Assembly: GCF_015230015.1 (NCBI RefSeq)
Contig: NZ_JAAKZC010000015.1
Location: 1-52,162 of the forward strand
DNA: 52,162 nucleotides
Reading direction: 5' to 3'
Origin: Campylobacter concisus
GTDB lineage: Bacteria; Campylobacterota; Campylobacteria; Campylobacterales; Campylobacteraceae
The notes beneath the pieces were generated by a model. The model was not told the DNA's origin, ran no database searches, and worked only from the letters and a program-made list of their open reading frames with translations. The position numbers and the translations under genes are program-made. Shown piece by piece: positions 32,274 to 41,472 of this stretch; within the stretch, counting starts at the first letter, position 1, and each line of letters begins with the position of its first letter.

Positions 32274-33621
32274 CTAGATATCCCAACATCTGAGCGTTTG
32301 CTACGGCTTTAAACATCAAGGGCTCAAGCTTTTCAAAGGGTAGATCGTAAAGCTCGTAAAGCTTATCGAAAGCTTCTTCGTAAGTCTCGCTGCTTGCGAT
32401 TAGTTTGTTTAAGGTCGCTTCTATCTCGCCGCCCTCGATATCCATCTCGTCCGTGGCTTTATCAAATCTATCTAAAGCCTTTAAAGAGCCTTTTAAGGCT
32501 GTTAAATTAGCTTTATTAGCTTTTAAATTTTTCTCTTGCGCCCAGGCATTTTCGTCGATCTCGATATTGTAAGTCGAGGTTATATATTTTTTGGTCGGAG
32601 CAAAGCCCATATCGTATAGCGTTTTGTCTCTTGTGGCGCGCTCGGTATTAGGAGCGTCTTCGTCGAATAGTTTTGCGTAAAGCTCGCCGTTATAGCCGTT
32701 GATTTCCTTAAAAAAGCTTATGGCCTTGTTCATCACGAAGATTAAAATTTTAGCATCGTTTGCGGCCAAATCCTCTCTGATTTCATTATGTGTCTTTGCC
32801 GCGGCATAGCTTCCCTCTTTTACATCGCTAGTCAAATTTGCGCCTAAAATAGCCTTACTGATTTGATTGTCGAGGTATGCGGGAAGTCTCGTAAAATCTA
32901 CGTTTGAGGTAGGCTGCACCAGCGTGATCTCCTCGTCCGTGTCTATGACCGCGCTATCGCCGCTAAGCATAGCTTGCACTTCTGCAGCCATTTCATCGGG
33001 CTCGTAGCTAGTTTTTGCTATCGCCCAGGGCGATCCGAATTTTTCTAAAAACCTAAACCAAAACTTTAAACTGGCGTTTTTCATCTTGACTGGGAAATAC
33101 AGCTTTTTAAGCAGCCCGTCTCCGTATACCTTTCTAAAATTCGCTCTGTTTAATGCGTATATAACTTTTAAAGGCGGAATACTTCGCTCGCTTCCGCTCG
33201 CATTAAATGTGAACTCGCCCGTGTCGTTAAATTTAAACTGCCTAAAATCGCGCTGCACTAGTCTTGGGTATACAAGACCTTCTTTTTCTTTGTAGTTAAT
33301 CTCGAATACGTTTAATCCGTAAAGATAGGTCTCTAAAATTTGGCTGACTACGTCGGGATTAAAAATCTTTTTAAATTCGTCCTTAATTTTTTCATCGTCG
33401 CAAACGATTTGGATCTCTTTTTTCTCGGTCACGGACTTGCGGCTCACGTCGCACTGCGTAACGGTAAGATCGGCTAGTATCATATCCATATCGTCGTCGC
33501 CTACACTCGAAACTCCTGTATTTATCAGCAAATCTATCAGGGTACCGTTTTGGGGGATGAGAGCCGCCTTCTTGCGCTGTGGCTGCTCGGATTTATTTTT
33601 AAATAATTTGTCAAATATCAT
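32263..33621 (-). CDS. Portal protein, DUF935 family (Mu gp29-like)
   Basis: 452 residues. Family features include VYALNRANFRKVYGDGLLKKLYFPVKMK (shortened landmarks: VYALNRA, YGDGLLK), FLEKFGSPWAIAKT, TLVQPTSNVDF and YAAAKTHNEIREDL. It forms the dodecameric ring through which the terminase loads DNA. It overlaps the terminase gene by 4 bases and the gp30 gene by 11, as in Mu. Confidence 0.92.
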   Translation of the reverse strand: MIFDKLFKNKSEQPQRKKAALIPQNGTLIDLLINTGVSSVGDDDMDMILADLTVTQCDVSRKSVTEKKEIQIVCDDEKIKDEFKKIFNPDVVSQILETYLYGLNVFEINYKEKEGLVYPRLVQRDFRQFKFNDTGEFTFNASGSERSIPPLKVIYALNRANFRKVYGDGLLKKLYFPVKMKNASLKFWFRFLEKFGSPWAIAKTSYEPDEMAAEVQAMLSGDSAVIDTDEEITLVQPTSNVDFTRLPAYLDNQISKAILGANLTSDVKEGSYAAAKTHNEIREDLAANDAKILIFVMNKAISFFKEINGYNGELYAKLFDEDAPNTERATRDKTLYDMGFAPTKKYITSTYNIEIDENAWAQEKNLKANKANLTALKGSLKALDRFDKATDEMDIEGGEIEATLNKLIASSETYEEAFDKLYELYDLPFEKLEPLMFKAVANAQMLGYLDEI

Positions 33622-35261
33622 CTCATACGCCTTTTTACTTTCTTTTTTAGTTTCGTTAAGTCGTATGCGCCCGCCAAGCTGTCGGGTGCGTCGTCGTGCT
33701 TGGCTTCGGGATACTCCGTAAGCTGCTCGATAAGCAAGCTTTGACTTTGATGAAAGAGTATTTCGCCGTCTTCTATAGGCACTTCAAGCTCCTCTATTCT
33801 TTGCCCTTTGCTTGCGGTATTATTCACGCCTTTTAAAGGTAGTTTTACGCCTATCTCGAAGGCCTTTTCTCTGATCCAGCCTCTAAAAAACTCCTGCCCA
33901 CCGTTGTTCTCTATCGCGCAAACGCGGCATTTATAGAGCTGATTAAGCCTAATGATCTCTTTGATGGTCTTTTTAGTCTTCATGACCTCTACTATGCTTT
34001 CTGCTACATATATCTTGGCTTCTGCCTTGCTCACTCCTAGCACCGTTATAGCCGTATAGTCGCTCTTTTTCTTTTCGCCTGCGGGGTCGATATACATCAC
34101 GAAGTAATCGCACCTCGGAAGTTCGCGGTAAAAATGCATACTCTCTTTGGTGAAAATTTGAGTCTCGCTACGCGGATCGTTTTGCTGCTCTTTGTTAAAA
34201 GATTTCAAGTTTTCGGCGCGCTTTTGCATGAGTTTTAAAATCGGTAGCGCATCCTGCCAAAGCACCCGTGCCCCGTCGTCCATAAGGGCTTTGTTTTTTA
34301 AATAAAACGTTTCGCTAGCCTCTTTTGAGACGTTTTTGTAAAGCTCGCTCCATCTCTCCCACAGATCCATACGCTTTGGGTAATTTATGATGCTTTGGTA
34401 CTTTTTGGCATTCCAAAATTTAAGCTTGAGCTTCCTAGCTAAAACGCTATCTGCGTGAAGTACGGTGCCTATATAAAGCACGTCGAGGCTACCGTCTACG
34501 CTGCCCAAATTTAAAACCGCTTCGTCTAGCCACTCCTCGAGCTTGTCGCGTTGCTCTTTGCTGCGCACATTGGTGTCGTTTTCCAGGTCGTCTAGGACTA
34601 CTAGATCGGGGCGATAAACGCCGAATTTTACGCCGCGCAGTCTTTTACCCGAGCCAAAAGCCTTAAGCTTGACTCCGTTTTTGGATACGAACTCGCCTAT
34701 CTTCCAGTTCTTGCTCGCGCCGCAAACGTGCGGGAAGTCCATTTTTAGATTGGCGTTGTCCTCAAGCTCGGCTTTGATGGCTTCAAGACACCCCTCGACC
34801 AATTCTACGGCGTCTGAAATTTCGACAATGAAGCGCTTCTTGCTAAAACAAATACACCAAAGCGGAAGGAGCTGCGAGCAGTACGTGGTCTTTGCATGAC
34901 CGCGCGGTGCGGCGCGGGCGTATTTGTCTCCGCTTGCGTTTTGCGTCATAGCTTCAAAAATCTGCGCTAGATCCTCGTGAAGAGCGCAAGAGCTACTAAT
35001 GCTAAAATAGTGCGGGAAATAAGTCCTTGCAAAAAACATAAAATCGCGCTCGGCGCGTTTTACTCTTGCGGCCCTATCTTTTGGCGACAGAGGGCTATTT
35101 AGATGTATCTGCTCTTTTAGCTCGCCGCTAAGCTCCTCCAGCCAGCCGTAAAAGTCTTTGCGCGTGAGCTTGCTAAGCTCGGGTTCTACGGCGCCGGCTT
35201 GCTTGTGCGTTTCTCTACTGTCTTCTAGGAAGCTGTCTAACTCATCTCTTGAAAAAAGCAT
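33618..35261 (-). CDS. Terminase large subunit (Mu gp28-like)
   Basis: 547 residues. The ATPase part has ARAAPRGHAKTTYCS as Walker A (about 108-122) and LVVLDDLEND as Walker B (about 215). The RNase H-fold nuclease part starts at YIDPAGEKKKSDYTAI (about 385) with later acidic residues in AIENNGGQEFF and HDDAPDSLAGAY. It packages prophage DNA with flanking host DNA, headful style as in Mu. It partners with the DUF1804 small subunit encoded just upstream. Confidence 0.93.
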   Translation of the reverse strand: MLFSRDELDSFLEDSRETHKQAGAVEPELSKLTRKDFYGWLEELSGELKEQIHLNSPLSPKDRAARVKRAERDFMFFARTYFPHYFSISSSCALHEDLAQIFEAMTQNASGDKYARAAPRGHAKTTYCSQLLPLWCICFSKKRFIVEISDAVELVEGCLEAIKAELEDNANLKMDFPHVCGASKNWKIGEFVSKNGVKLKAFGSGKRLRGVKFGVYRPDLVVLDDLENDTNVRSKEQRDKLEEWLDEAVLNLGSVDGSLDVLYIGTVLHADSVLARKLKLKFWNAKKYQSIINYPKRMDLWERWSELYKNVSKEASETFYLKNKALMDDGARVLWQDALPILKLMQKRAENLKSFNKEQQNDPRSETQIFTKESMHFYRELPRCDYFVMYIDPAGEKKKSDYTAITVLGVSKAEAKIYVAESIVEVMKTKKTIKEIIRLNQLYKCRVCAIENNGGQEFFRGWIREKAFEIGVKLPLKGVNNTASKGQRIEELEVPIEDGEILFHQSQSLLIEQLTEYPEAKHDDAPDSLAGAYDLTKLKKKVKRRMR

Positions 35262-35269
35262 ACATCATC

Positions 35270-35755
35270 CTAAACGTCGAGTTCTTCGATAGCTTTGACG
35301 AATTTCTCGCTCTCGATGAGCTCTACGAGTTTTTTGATACACTCTTTGTTCTCGTCGTCTTTAAATTTATCGACTACCAGCATAATGACCTTTTTGGCGA
35401 TGCTTAAGCGGTATGCCGCCGGATTTTCGTAGCTTGCAACTTTGGTCATCTTAACAAAGCTATCGCCTATCTTTGAAAGCGCCTCGGCCTTTTTGCCCGC
35501 AGGCAGTTCACTCTCTCTTATATCTTTTACGGCCAGGCGCATCTCTTCGATAAAGTTTTGATAGATGTTTTGCTTATCTTCTCCGCTTTTATTTAGATAG
35601 CTTGCGGCTTTTAGTTCGTCCCAGTCGCCGTTTTGAGATTTGTAATTTTTTATGGTTTTTACGGTCTTGTTTAAAATTTCGGCTATGCGCTCAAGGCTGA
35701 AGCCTTTTAAATATAGCTCTTTTGCTAGCTCTTTGATATTCGGTTTCTCAGCCAT
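35270..35755 (-). CDS. Terminase small subunit-like protein (DUF1804, Mu gp27-like)
   Basis: 161 residues. The N-terminal helix-turn-helix (ELYLKGFSLERIAEILNKT, then KTIKNYK and DWDELKA) is typical of phage small terminases and DUF1804. The rest is helical with oligomerisation potential. It overlaps the gp36-like gene by 8 bases and precedes the large subunit by 8. Confidence 0.82.
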   Translation of the reverse strand: MAEKPNIKELAKELYLKGFSLERIAEILNKTVKTIKNYKSQNGDWDELKAASYLNKSGEDKQNIYQNFIEEMRLAVKDIRESELPAGKKAEALSKIGDSFVKMTKVASYENPAAYRLSIAKKVIMLVVDKFKDDENKECIKKLVELIESEKFVKAIEELDV

Positions 35756-36146
35756 TTAAATCCTTTAAGTCCATTTTTTTCTCGCTGTGTCTAAACGCTC
35801 TTATACCGAGCCTGGGCGCGCTATCGTCTTCTATTTGGCTCGGAAGCTTCTTGTTAGCCATCTTCAAAAGTAGAGCGTCCATCTTTTCTATCTGCTCATT
35901 CAGCGCCTCTTTGGGAAAGTTGTTGCGCTTTTTGAGCTCGATAATAGTTAAATTTACGCCGATGTCTTTTAATAGCGGCGTAGGGTTTTGCGGAAGTTTG
36001 ATGAAAGAGGAGATATAAGCTAAGGCATCGTTTACGCTATCGTCTATGACGCTTTGATTAACGGCGCCGCTTCCTTCAAAGTCGCTGAGCTCTTGCAGCT
36101 CTCTAGTAGAAACTTCTTTTAGTAGATCCTCGTTTGTTAAAACCAT
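35748..36146 (-). CDS. DUF1320 protein (Mu gp36-like)
   Basis: 132 residues with the family order LTNEDLLKEVS, ELSDFEGSG, IDDSVNDALAYISSFIKLP and a helical C-terminus. DUF1320 proteins are head-tail connector-type proteins in Mu-like phages. A GAGACAAAATA leader precedes the ATG. It follows a 150-base gap behind the capsid gene that contains a long hairpin. Confidence 0.85.
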   Translation of the reverse strand: MVLTNEDLLKEVSTRELQELSDFEGSGAVNQSVIDDSVNDALAYISSFIKLPQNPTPLLKDIGVNLTIIELKKRNNFPKEALNEQIEKMDALLLKMANKKLPSQIEDDSAPRLGIRAFRHSEKKMDLKDLNG

Positions 36147-36261
36147 TATTTTGTCTCCAAATATTTTAAACCTTTTGACCGTATTCGTTATTAGCTTTTA
36201 GCGAGCATTAAAAGCGCGTTAAAACGTTTAAAATATTTTTCTCGTAGTTTTAGTCGTTTTT

Positions 36262-36292
36262 GATTTAAAAGGACGTGAAGCCCTTTTAAATC
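36262..36292 (-). terminator. Hairpin downstream of the capsid gene
   Basis: GATTTAAAAGG (36262-36272) pairs perfectly with CCTTTTAAATC (36282-36292). It lies 7 bases after the capsid stop on the minus strand. No T-run follows, so partial termination or mRNA protection, giving more capsid than connector protein, is more likely than full stop. Confidence 0.45.
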
Positions 36293-36298
36293 GATTTG

Positions 36299-37267
36299 TT
36301 ACATTTTTAGCTCAATGATCGCGTCAAGCCTATTGCAGATCGGAAGCGGTCTGCTTTCGCTAACAATGCCCCAGCCCATACCTTTGTCAAGCACCTCTGG
36401 AGCCGCAGCGAAGAATTTAGTCGGAGCCTTTCCAATGGCAGACGTATGGTTTGCTCTCGTATAAACTATCTCAAAGATATCGTCCATCAAAGGCACTACT
36501 ACGCCTTTTTTGCCGCTCATGTAGCTCGTATCTTTACCCTTCGTATTTTTGTACGAGGCATCGTAAGGCATAAAGGTCTTGCCGAAAAGTTTAAGGGTTA
36601 AAGCACCGTTGCTATCCACGACTTCGCAAGATTTTAATTTTAAAATTTCTTGGTCTTCCGCCATCTTGAGCAACTCGTTGAAAAGCTCCCTAGTTACTAG
36701 CGCTATATAAGGCTTAGCGATGCCTAACACCTCTTTTTGAGCGGCTTCGATATCATTCAGTAAATTTAGCAACTTGGTAGTGTTCGTAATAGTTATCTCT
36801 TTTCTATTTGCGCTAAGCTCAAACAGCACCTTTCCTTTGCCGTCCATTACCTTACCAAAAATAGCGCCTATAGCCATATACTCTACCGTATTGGTGATAT
36901 TACTTTTTTGGCTAGCTAGTTTTTTGCCGATAGCCGCAGACAATGATTTAAGCTGCTCGCTTTGAGTATTGAGCGTTCTTAGCAAATTCATCTCGCTAGC
37001 CGGGAGCAGATCATACTGCGGGAAGCGAGGAAGCGGTACAGAGATGATAGTTTGGTCGGGATTTTTTTTCACCAAGTGCTCTCCGTTTTCGCTAACGCTT
37101 TCAAGGATTATGCCCGCGCCTTTTTCGATGATAATGTTATGGGTATTGGAAAGCGTCGGAGTCCATTTTTTGAAAAACGTATCCGTTATAAAATTTTGAT
37201 CGACCTTAGTCTGAATTATGATCTCAGTCATCGCCTCGACCGTAAATTTTTTTAAAAGTTCATCCAT
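36299..37267 (-). CDS. Major capsid protein (lambda gpE-type)
   Basis: 322 residues. The start (QNFITDTFFKKWTPT, IIIEKGAGIILE) and the order of later blocks (YMAIGAIFGKVM, LLNLLNDIEAAQ, PIALVTRELF-like) fit the HK97-fold capsid protein E family rather than Mu gpT. It should form the capsid shell after cleavage of the scaffold by the gpI-like protease. Its neighbour is a lambda D-like decoration protein, which supports the lambda-type head set inside an otherwise Mu-type operon. Confidence 0.8.
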   Translation of the reverse strand: MDELLKKFTVEAMTEIIIQTKVDQNFITDTFFKKWTPTLSNTHNIIIEKGAGIILESVSENGEHLVKKNPDQTIISVPLPRFPQYDLLPASEMNLLRTLNTQSEQLKSLSAAIGKKLASQKSNITNTVEYMAIGAIFGKVMDGKGKVLFELSANRKEITITNTTKLLNLLNDIEAAQKEVLGIAKPYIALVTRELFNELLKMAEDQEILKLKSCEVVDSNGALTLKLFGKTFMPYDASYKNTKGKDTSYMSGKKGVVVPLMDDIFEIVYTRANHTSAIGKAPTKFFAAAPEVLDKGMGWGIVSESRPLPICNRLDAIIELKM

Positions 37268-37278
37268 TTTTTATCTCC

Positions 37279-37605
37279 TTATCTAACTATGATTTTTTGT
37301 TTGAATAATGCGGTCTTTAGCTCCGCCGCGGCGTTTTCCAGCATCACTTCGCCGAGCACAAGCACGTCCGCTTCTTTGGTGGTTTCTACGTTGTCGCAAA
37401 GTACCCCAAATACCGCGGAAGCGTTTGCGATAGTAGCGGTTTGATTGTCGCTAGTTACGGCCGCAAAACTCTCGCCACCGTTAATACTAAACAGCACGGC
37501 TCCGCACTCTAGGGCCTTAGTGGTCTCTACTTTGGCGTTAACGCCGAGCACCTTGTTTACGACCACATCTCCGACGGTTTTTGGTTTTTTCTGTTCGTTT
37601 GACAT
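37279..37605 (-). CDS. Head decoration protein (lambda gpD-like)
   Basis: 108 residues, beta-rich, with the pattern KALECGAVLFSI, ATIANASAVFGVLCDNV and ADVLVLGEVMLE typical of phage head decoration proteins. These bind the outside of the expanded shell. It sits 11 bases upstream of the capsid gene and immediately after the protease/scaffold gene. Confidence 0.75.
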   Translation of the reverse strand: MSNEQKKPKTVGDVVVNKVLGVNAKVETTKALECGAVLFSINGGESFAAVTSDNQTATIANASAVFGVLCDNVETTKEADVLVLGEVMLENAAAELKTALFKQKIIVR

Positions 37606-37606
37606 C

Positions 37607-38455
37607 TTATTCTCCTCCTAATGCAAATTTAACGACATCTATTTCTGCGTCCGATTGGCTTTTGTTGGCAAACATATCGTTGCTCGGTATGCTCGTTTTT
37701 TGCTGCGGCAGCATAACGCCTTTTAAAAACTCATTAAAGCCGTTTAAATCGGCTTTTGCGTAACTGAGTGCCCACTGCTTTTGACTTTCTGGCAGCTTAT
37801 TTGCGATAATAGCCGTGTCTACCGCGCTTTGAGCTAGTTGTTCTTTTAGCGTAGCGACCTCTTGTTTAGAGGCATCAAGCTGATTTTTAAGCTCGACTAT
37901 CTGAGCCTCATAGTTTGCGCCGTTTTGCGTAGCAGCCTGAGCCTGCGGCTCGCCTTTTGGATTTTTCGTATCATCCATGCTCGTCTCCTTTGTGAAATTT
38001 TTATTTGCTCTTACTTCTCCGAGTTCGTCTAAAAACGGCTTATTGGTTAGCGCCGCCGAGTGCAATGTGCAGCCCTGCCAAGCTCCGGTTTTTTCATCTA
38101 TCCCCATAAAGTCATAAACCGGGCTAAGATATTTATATTCGCCGTTTTTGATAAATTCTTTTGCCCTAGTCGTCCAACTTACCCGCCCGTAAAGCGCGCC
38201 GTCTTTTATAAAAAGCTCTTTTATCCAGCCCGCAGCAGGCGCTATCTCTCCGCTTAAAGTTTGGTGCTCGTAGTCGATCACTATATCTAGGCTGCGTTTG
38301 TCAAAATTTAGTTTCATTTTTTCGATATCGGCGGCGTCTATGCTAAACGTTCCTCCAGCGTGTCCTTGCCAAACGCCAGTTACGGCCAGGCAAATTTCGC
38401 TTAAAACTCCTTCTTTATCGTCCTTTAGTGCGATTAAGTCTTTTGTTATGAGCAT
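37607..38455 (-). CDS. Head maturation protease/scaffold (Mu gpI-like)
   Basis: 282 residues. The N-terminal part has the Mu I-protein landmarks: DIVIDYEHQTL, AAGWIKEL, YKYLSPVYDF, and SAALTNKPFLDEL. The second half (about 160-230) is a coiled, Glu/Gln-rich region that probably provides the internal scaffold, as gpZ does within Mu gpI. It overlaps the DUF1834 gene by 10 bases. Confidence 0.88.
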   Translation of the reverse strand: MLITKDLIALKDDKEGVLSEICLAVTGVWQGHAGGTFSIDAADIEKMKLNFDKRSLDIVIDYEHQTLSGEIAPAAGWIKELFIKDGALYGRVSWTTRAKEFIKNGEYKYLSPVYDFMGIDEKTGAWQGCTLHSAALTNKPFLDELGEVRANKNFTKETSMDDTKNPKGEPQAQAATQNGANYEAQIVELKNQLDASKQEVATLKEQLAQSAVDTAIIANKLPESQKQWALSYAKADLNGFNEFLKGVMLPQQKTSIPSNDMFANKSQSDAEIDVVKFALGGE

Positions 38456-38898
38456 AAGAATTCGTCCTTTTCTAAAAGTTGTGTTTGTATCTGCCTGGTG
38501 AGCACGTAGACGTAGCCATAGTCGGTAATATCGTTTAGCGACGCCTTAGCGCTTTGGGGCTCTATCCTAAACTCGTTACATAAATTCGAGTTTCTTAGCT
38601 TTTCATCTATCGCCTCGCATAGAGCGTAGGCTTTAAATTTATTGGCTTGTCGGTAGTTTTGATTTTTGTTTGAAGTGCAGGCTAGTATATGGATATTATA
38701 TGTCGCACTTCGTTCTACTACGTTTTCGTATTTTTCATCCACGAACTCTACGAATATGAAGCTCTCGCCGCCTTTTATCAATAGCTCCATCTCCTCTTTG
38801 TTATTAAACTCGCCCAGATACGCTCTAATTACTGAGCTTTTTGGTTCGGTCACTTCTTTAATCGTATTTATAAGCTCTTTTTCAAATTCTTCCAGCAT
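38446..38898 (-). CDS. DUF1834 protein (Mu gp37-like)
   Basis: 150 residues, first gene of the minus-strand head operon. The start LEEFEKELINTIKE, ESFIFVEFVDEKYE and a C-terminal DITDYGYVYVLTRQIQT strand are as in DUF1834 proteins. They are thought to act at the head-tail interface. Its start faces the lysis genes across about 150 bases, which should hold the divergent Mor-dependent promoters. Confidence 0.8.
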   Translation of the reverse strand: MLEEFEKELINTIKEVTEPKSSVIRAYLGEFNNKEEMELLIKGGESFIFVEFVDEKYENVVERSATYNIHILACTSNKNQNYRQANKFKAYALCEAIDEKLRNSNLCNEFRIEPQSAKASLNDITDYGYVYVLTRQIQTQLLEKDEFLCS

Positions 38899-39048
38899 TT
38901 ACCGCCTTTGGTTTATTTTTGGCGCAATTATGAAATGTTTCGCACCGAAAATCTATTACAGGACTTTAACAAAGTTTTTTGACAAAAAATCGTGATATAT
39001 TTTGGGATGGGTATGGCGTAATATTGCGGCAAAAGTTTGGAGGATGCC

Positions 39049-39483
39049 ATGACCTTAATAGAAAAAATCAAAGAAAACGAGGGTTTTAAAGAGTGTATTT
39101 ACGAGGATAGCTTAGGAATACCGACCGTTGGCTACGGCTTTTTGCTTGCCGCGCTTACGGCCGACGAGCTAGCGCTAAACGGCGGCAAAGTAGAGCCCAT
39201 GAGCAAAGAGACGGCCGATAAAATTTTAGAGCTCAAGCTTGAAAAACTAACCGCCGCAGTATTCGCGACGTTTGATTGGTTAAAGGAGAAACCGCAAAAC
39301 GTCCAAGAAGTAGTGATGGAAATGGCCTATCAGCTAGGCGTTTCAAAGGTGAAGAAATTCGTAACCACGATGCATCATATAAGAATGGGCGAATACGAAG
39401 CCGCCTATCAAAGCGGTATGAGCTCTCTTTGGGCGAAACAAACTCCAAACAGAGCAAAAAAGGTACTAGGAGGCTTATTGTGA
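39049..39483 (+). CDS. Endolysin, T4-type lysozyme (GH24)
   Basis: 144 residues from the ATG at 39049, which has a TGGAGGATGCC leader. The catalytic set has T4 lysozyme spacing: Glu in ENEGF, Asp nine residues later (YEDSLG), Thr six later (PTVGYG). It cleaves peptidoglycan between MurNAc and GlcNAc. There is no signal peptide, so it needs a holin. It overlaps the next start by 4 bases. Confidence 0.92.
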   Translation: MTLIEKIKENEGFKECIYEDSLGIPTVGYGFLLAALTADELALNGGKVEPMSKETADKILELKLEKLTAAVFATFDWLKEKPQNVQEVVMEMAYQLGVSKVKKFVTTMHHIRMGEYEAAYQSGMSSLWAKQTPNRAKKVLGGLL

Positions 39484-39896
39484 AGTTAACGATAATGCGC
39501 TTTAAAAATATAAGTGACGGCACGATAGGAAAGTTTGAACTGCGCGAAGCGGACGAAAAGCCGCTACTTTCAGGCTATACTCTTGAACCCGCGGGTGAAG
39601 ACTGCGTAACGCCGGGGCGAGATCTACGCGTGCCGCAAGGAGTATACGAGACGGCGTGGGAATATAGCCCGCGCTTCGGACGGGTTTTAGCAACGCTTTT
39701 TAATGAAAAGGTAAGCAAAAACCGCCGTATACTCATTCACGCTGGAAACTACCCCAAAGATACGCTAGGCTGCGTTTTGATAGGCGCGAAAGCGGATGAA
39801 AGAGGAATTTACGATAGCAAAAAGACGCTTGAAGCCTTTATGGAGCGAGCTAAGAATAAGCCGCTAACCGTAGAAATTATAAACAAAGGCGTTTAA
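39480..39896 (+). CDS. DUF5675 family protein
   Basis: 138 residues from a GTG at 39480 with a perfect AGGAGG six bases upstream; longer forms would overlap the lysozyme gene. Blocks GYTLEPAG, VPQGVYETAWEYSPRFG and RRILIHAGNYPKDTLGCVLIG fit DUF5675, whose His and Cys residues resemble L,D-transpeptidase or amidase catalytic elements. Place inside the lysis cassette suggests a cell-wall role; this is inference. Confidence 0.8.
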   Translation: MKLTIMRFKNISDGTIGKFELREADEKPLLSGYTLEPAGEDCVTPGRDLRVPQGVYETAWEYSPRFGRVLATLFNEKVSKNRRILIHAGNYPKDTLGCVLIGAKADERGIYDSKKTLEAFMERAKNKPLTVEIINKGV

Positions 39897-40256
39897 ATGG
39901 GATTTTTGATAACTAAACTTCCTATCGTAGGCTTTGCATTAGCCGCGCTTTTAGGTTTTGCTTGCGTAAATTTGTATTTCGAAAAGTCAAGGCTAGAGGG
40001 CATAAATTCCGTCTTGCTTAAAGACCTTGAAAGTGTAAAAGAGAAAAACGAGCGACTGACCAAGGACTACGCTACGGTAAAAAATAATCTAAACGCCTGC
40101 AACTCCTCTCTTTCTTTGCAAAACGAAGCTATAAAGGCTGCCGCGGTAAAGATCGACGATACCCCGTCAAAAGAGGTCGAGCGGATAAAGAAGATATACG
40201 TCAAAGATAAAAGTTGCGAAAGCGAGTTGGCTGCATATAAGGAGCTGTTTAAATGA
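39897..40256 (+). CDS. Inner-membrane spanin-like protein (Rz-like)
   Basis: 119 residues. One N-terminal membrane segment (about 8-28) is followed by a periplasmic coiled coil (KSRLEGINSVLLKDLESVKE and beyond) and a Cys-containing end. With the overlapping small lipoprotein gene downstream this is the classic two-component spanin layout that disrupts the outer membrane at lysis. Confidence 0.75.
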   Translation: MGFLITKLPIVGFALAALLGFACVNLYFEKSRLEGINSVLLKDLESVKEKNERLTKDYATVKNNLNACNSSLSLQNEAIKAAAVKIDDTPSKEVERIKKIYVKDKSCESELAAYKELFK

Positions 40257-40498
40257 GAATATTAGTGTTCTTTGTGGTGCTCGTTCTGCTTTTTTCAGGC
40301 TGCGCGAATAAACAAGTGCCTGAGCCTAGTGTTGTATATAAAGAAAAATATATGCCCGTAAGGTGCAATGCTAAGATGCCCGATAAGCCAAAAGACGACG
40401 GCAAATTTGAGACGCATAAGGCAAAGATGATCTATTACCGCGATTGCGAAAAAAAACTAAAACAATGTCTTGGAATAAAGGAAGAAGATGGAAAATAG
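40253..40498 (+). CDS. Outer-membrane spanin lipoprotein (Rz1-like)
   Basis: 81 residues with a signal peptide and lipobox LFSGC (Cys17), followed by a Pro-rich stretch (QVPEPSVVY, KMPDKPKDDG). It overlaps the Rz-like gene by 4 bases. The mature lipoprotein would sit in the outer membrane and bind the inner spanin coiled coil. Confidence 0.75.
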   Translation: MRILVFFVVLVLLFSGCANKQVPEPSVVYKEKYMPVRCNAKMPDKPKDDGKFETHKAKMIYYRDCEKKLKQCLGIKEEDGK

Positions 40499-40868
40499 CC
40501 TAGATTTTGGCAATGAGATAAGAGAGACAGCTGGATTAATAAATTTAGCTGGATCATGGGGGCTAAATGAATTTATCGTCTTTATGACGATTTTTGGCTT
40601 TATCGGTTTTGTGGTGGTCTTTTTGCTGCTTAGTAGATATACGAGCAAAAACACTGATTTGATGATCGATGTAGTGAATAAAAATAGTGAAGCTATAAAT
40701 AAACAAAGTAGTGCCACTGAAAAGCTAAGCGATATCTTAGCAGCAAATTTCGCAACGAGTAAAGAGAAGCTTAATGAAATACATGAAGATGTAAAAGAGA
40801 TCAAGCATAGCGTAAAGTATACGAGAATGCCAAGAAATAAAAAATTTAGTGAGCATATAAATGATTGA
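40488..40868 (+). CDS. Single-span membrane protein, holin candidate
   Basis: 126 residues, ATG at 40488 inside the end of the o-spanin gene, AAAGGAAGA leader. One strong membrane segment (EFIVFMTIFGFIGFVVVFLL, about 27-46) precedes a coiled region (INKQSSATEKLSDIL, KEKLNEIHEDVKEIK) and a basic tail. This shape is seen in BhlA/UviB-like holins. No other holin is visible in the cassette, so it is the best candidate. Codon style here is closer to the host than in flanking genes. Confidence 0.55.
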   Translation: MENSLDFGNEIRETAGLINLAGSWGLNEFIVFMTIFGFIGFVVVFLLLSRYTSKNTDLMIDVVNKNSEAINKQSSATEKLSDILAANFATSKEKLNEIHEDVKEIKHSVKYTRMPRNKKFSEHIND

Positions 40869-41472
40869 AGTTGGAATTATAAGCGAAGTAAGAAATGACC
40901 GTGCAAAAGTTGCCATTGGTTCGATGGTAACTGATTTTTTGCCGGTATTTCAAGCACATGCCAACTCTTATGCAGTGAGCTTTTCACCAATACGTGTAGG
41001 AGAGCAAGTGCTAGTGCTCCCTGTTCATGATGAGCTAAACTCAGGCGTAGTGCTTCGTGGGCTTTATCAAAGTTCACATAAAACTGATGCAACTGATAAA
41101 AAAATACATATAAGTTTTGAAGATGGCATAAAGATGAGCTATGACAGCTCTAGCTCTTGCCTTGAAATTTCATCTCCAAAGCTTATAAACATAACTTGCG
41201 ATAACGCAAATGTAAAGGCTAAGAATGTGATGGTAGAAGCTAGTGATACAACTATAAAAAGCGGGGATATCAAGCTGCTCGGCAATACACTAATTGAAGG
41301 GGCAATAAATACAGCAGGAAGCGGTGGCGGTAGTGGTAGCTTTGAGATAAATGGAGATGTAAGGATCACTGGTTCAATCACAGCAGGTGGTAATGCAAAC
41401 TTTGGCGGCAGCGTAAGTGACGGGCGTGGCAACCTAACAGATCATACAAATAACGGACTTGCAAGGGATTAA
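40861..41472 (+). CDS. Baseplate spike/assembly protein gpV (P2-like)
   Basis: 203 residues. An OB-fold N-terminal part (KVAIGSMVTDFLPVFQ, VGEQVLVLPVHDELNSGVVLRGLY) is followed by a beta-helical repeat region and a Gly-rich end (NTAGSGGGSGSF, GNANFGGSVSDGRG). It forms the tail spike below the baseplate hub. First gene of the P2-type baseplate set. Confidence 0.88.
   Translation: MIEVGIISEVRNDRAKVAIGSMVTDFLPVFQAHANSYAVSFSPIRVGEQVLVLPVHDELNSGVVLRGLYQSSHKTDATDKKIHISFEDGIKMSYDSSSSCLEISSPKLINITCDNANVKAKNVMVEASDTTIKSGDIKLLGNTLIEGAINTAGSGGGSGSFEINGDVRITGSITAGGNANFGGSVSDGRGNLTDHTNNGLARD

Noticed and set aside
38979-39007. Sigma-70 promoter for the lysis operon
   Set aside because: A TTGACA is present, but the nearest TATATT is only 11 bases away. 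A Mor-dependent promoter without a -35 box is more likely, and its exact site could not be fixed.
39276-39479. Longer N-terminus for the DUF5675 protein
   Set aside because: It would lie wholly within the lysozyme gene in another frame; the GTG at 39480 has a perfect AGGAGG and the family homology starts there.
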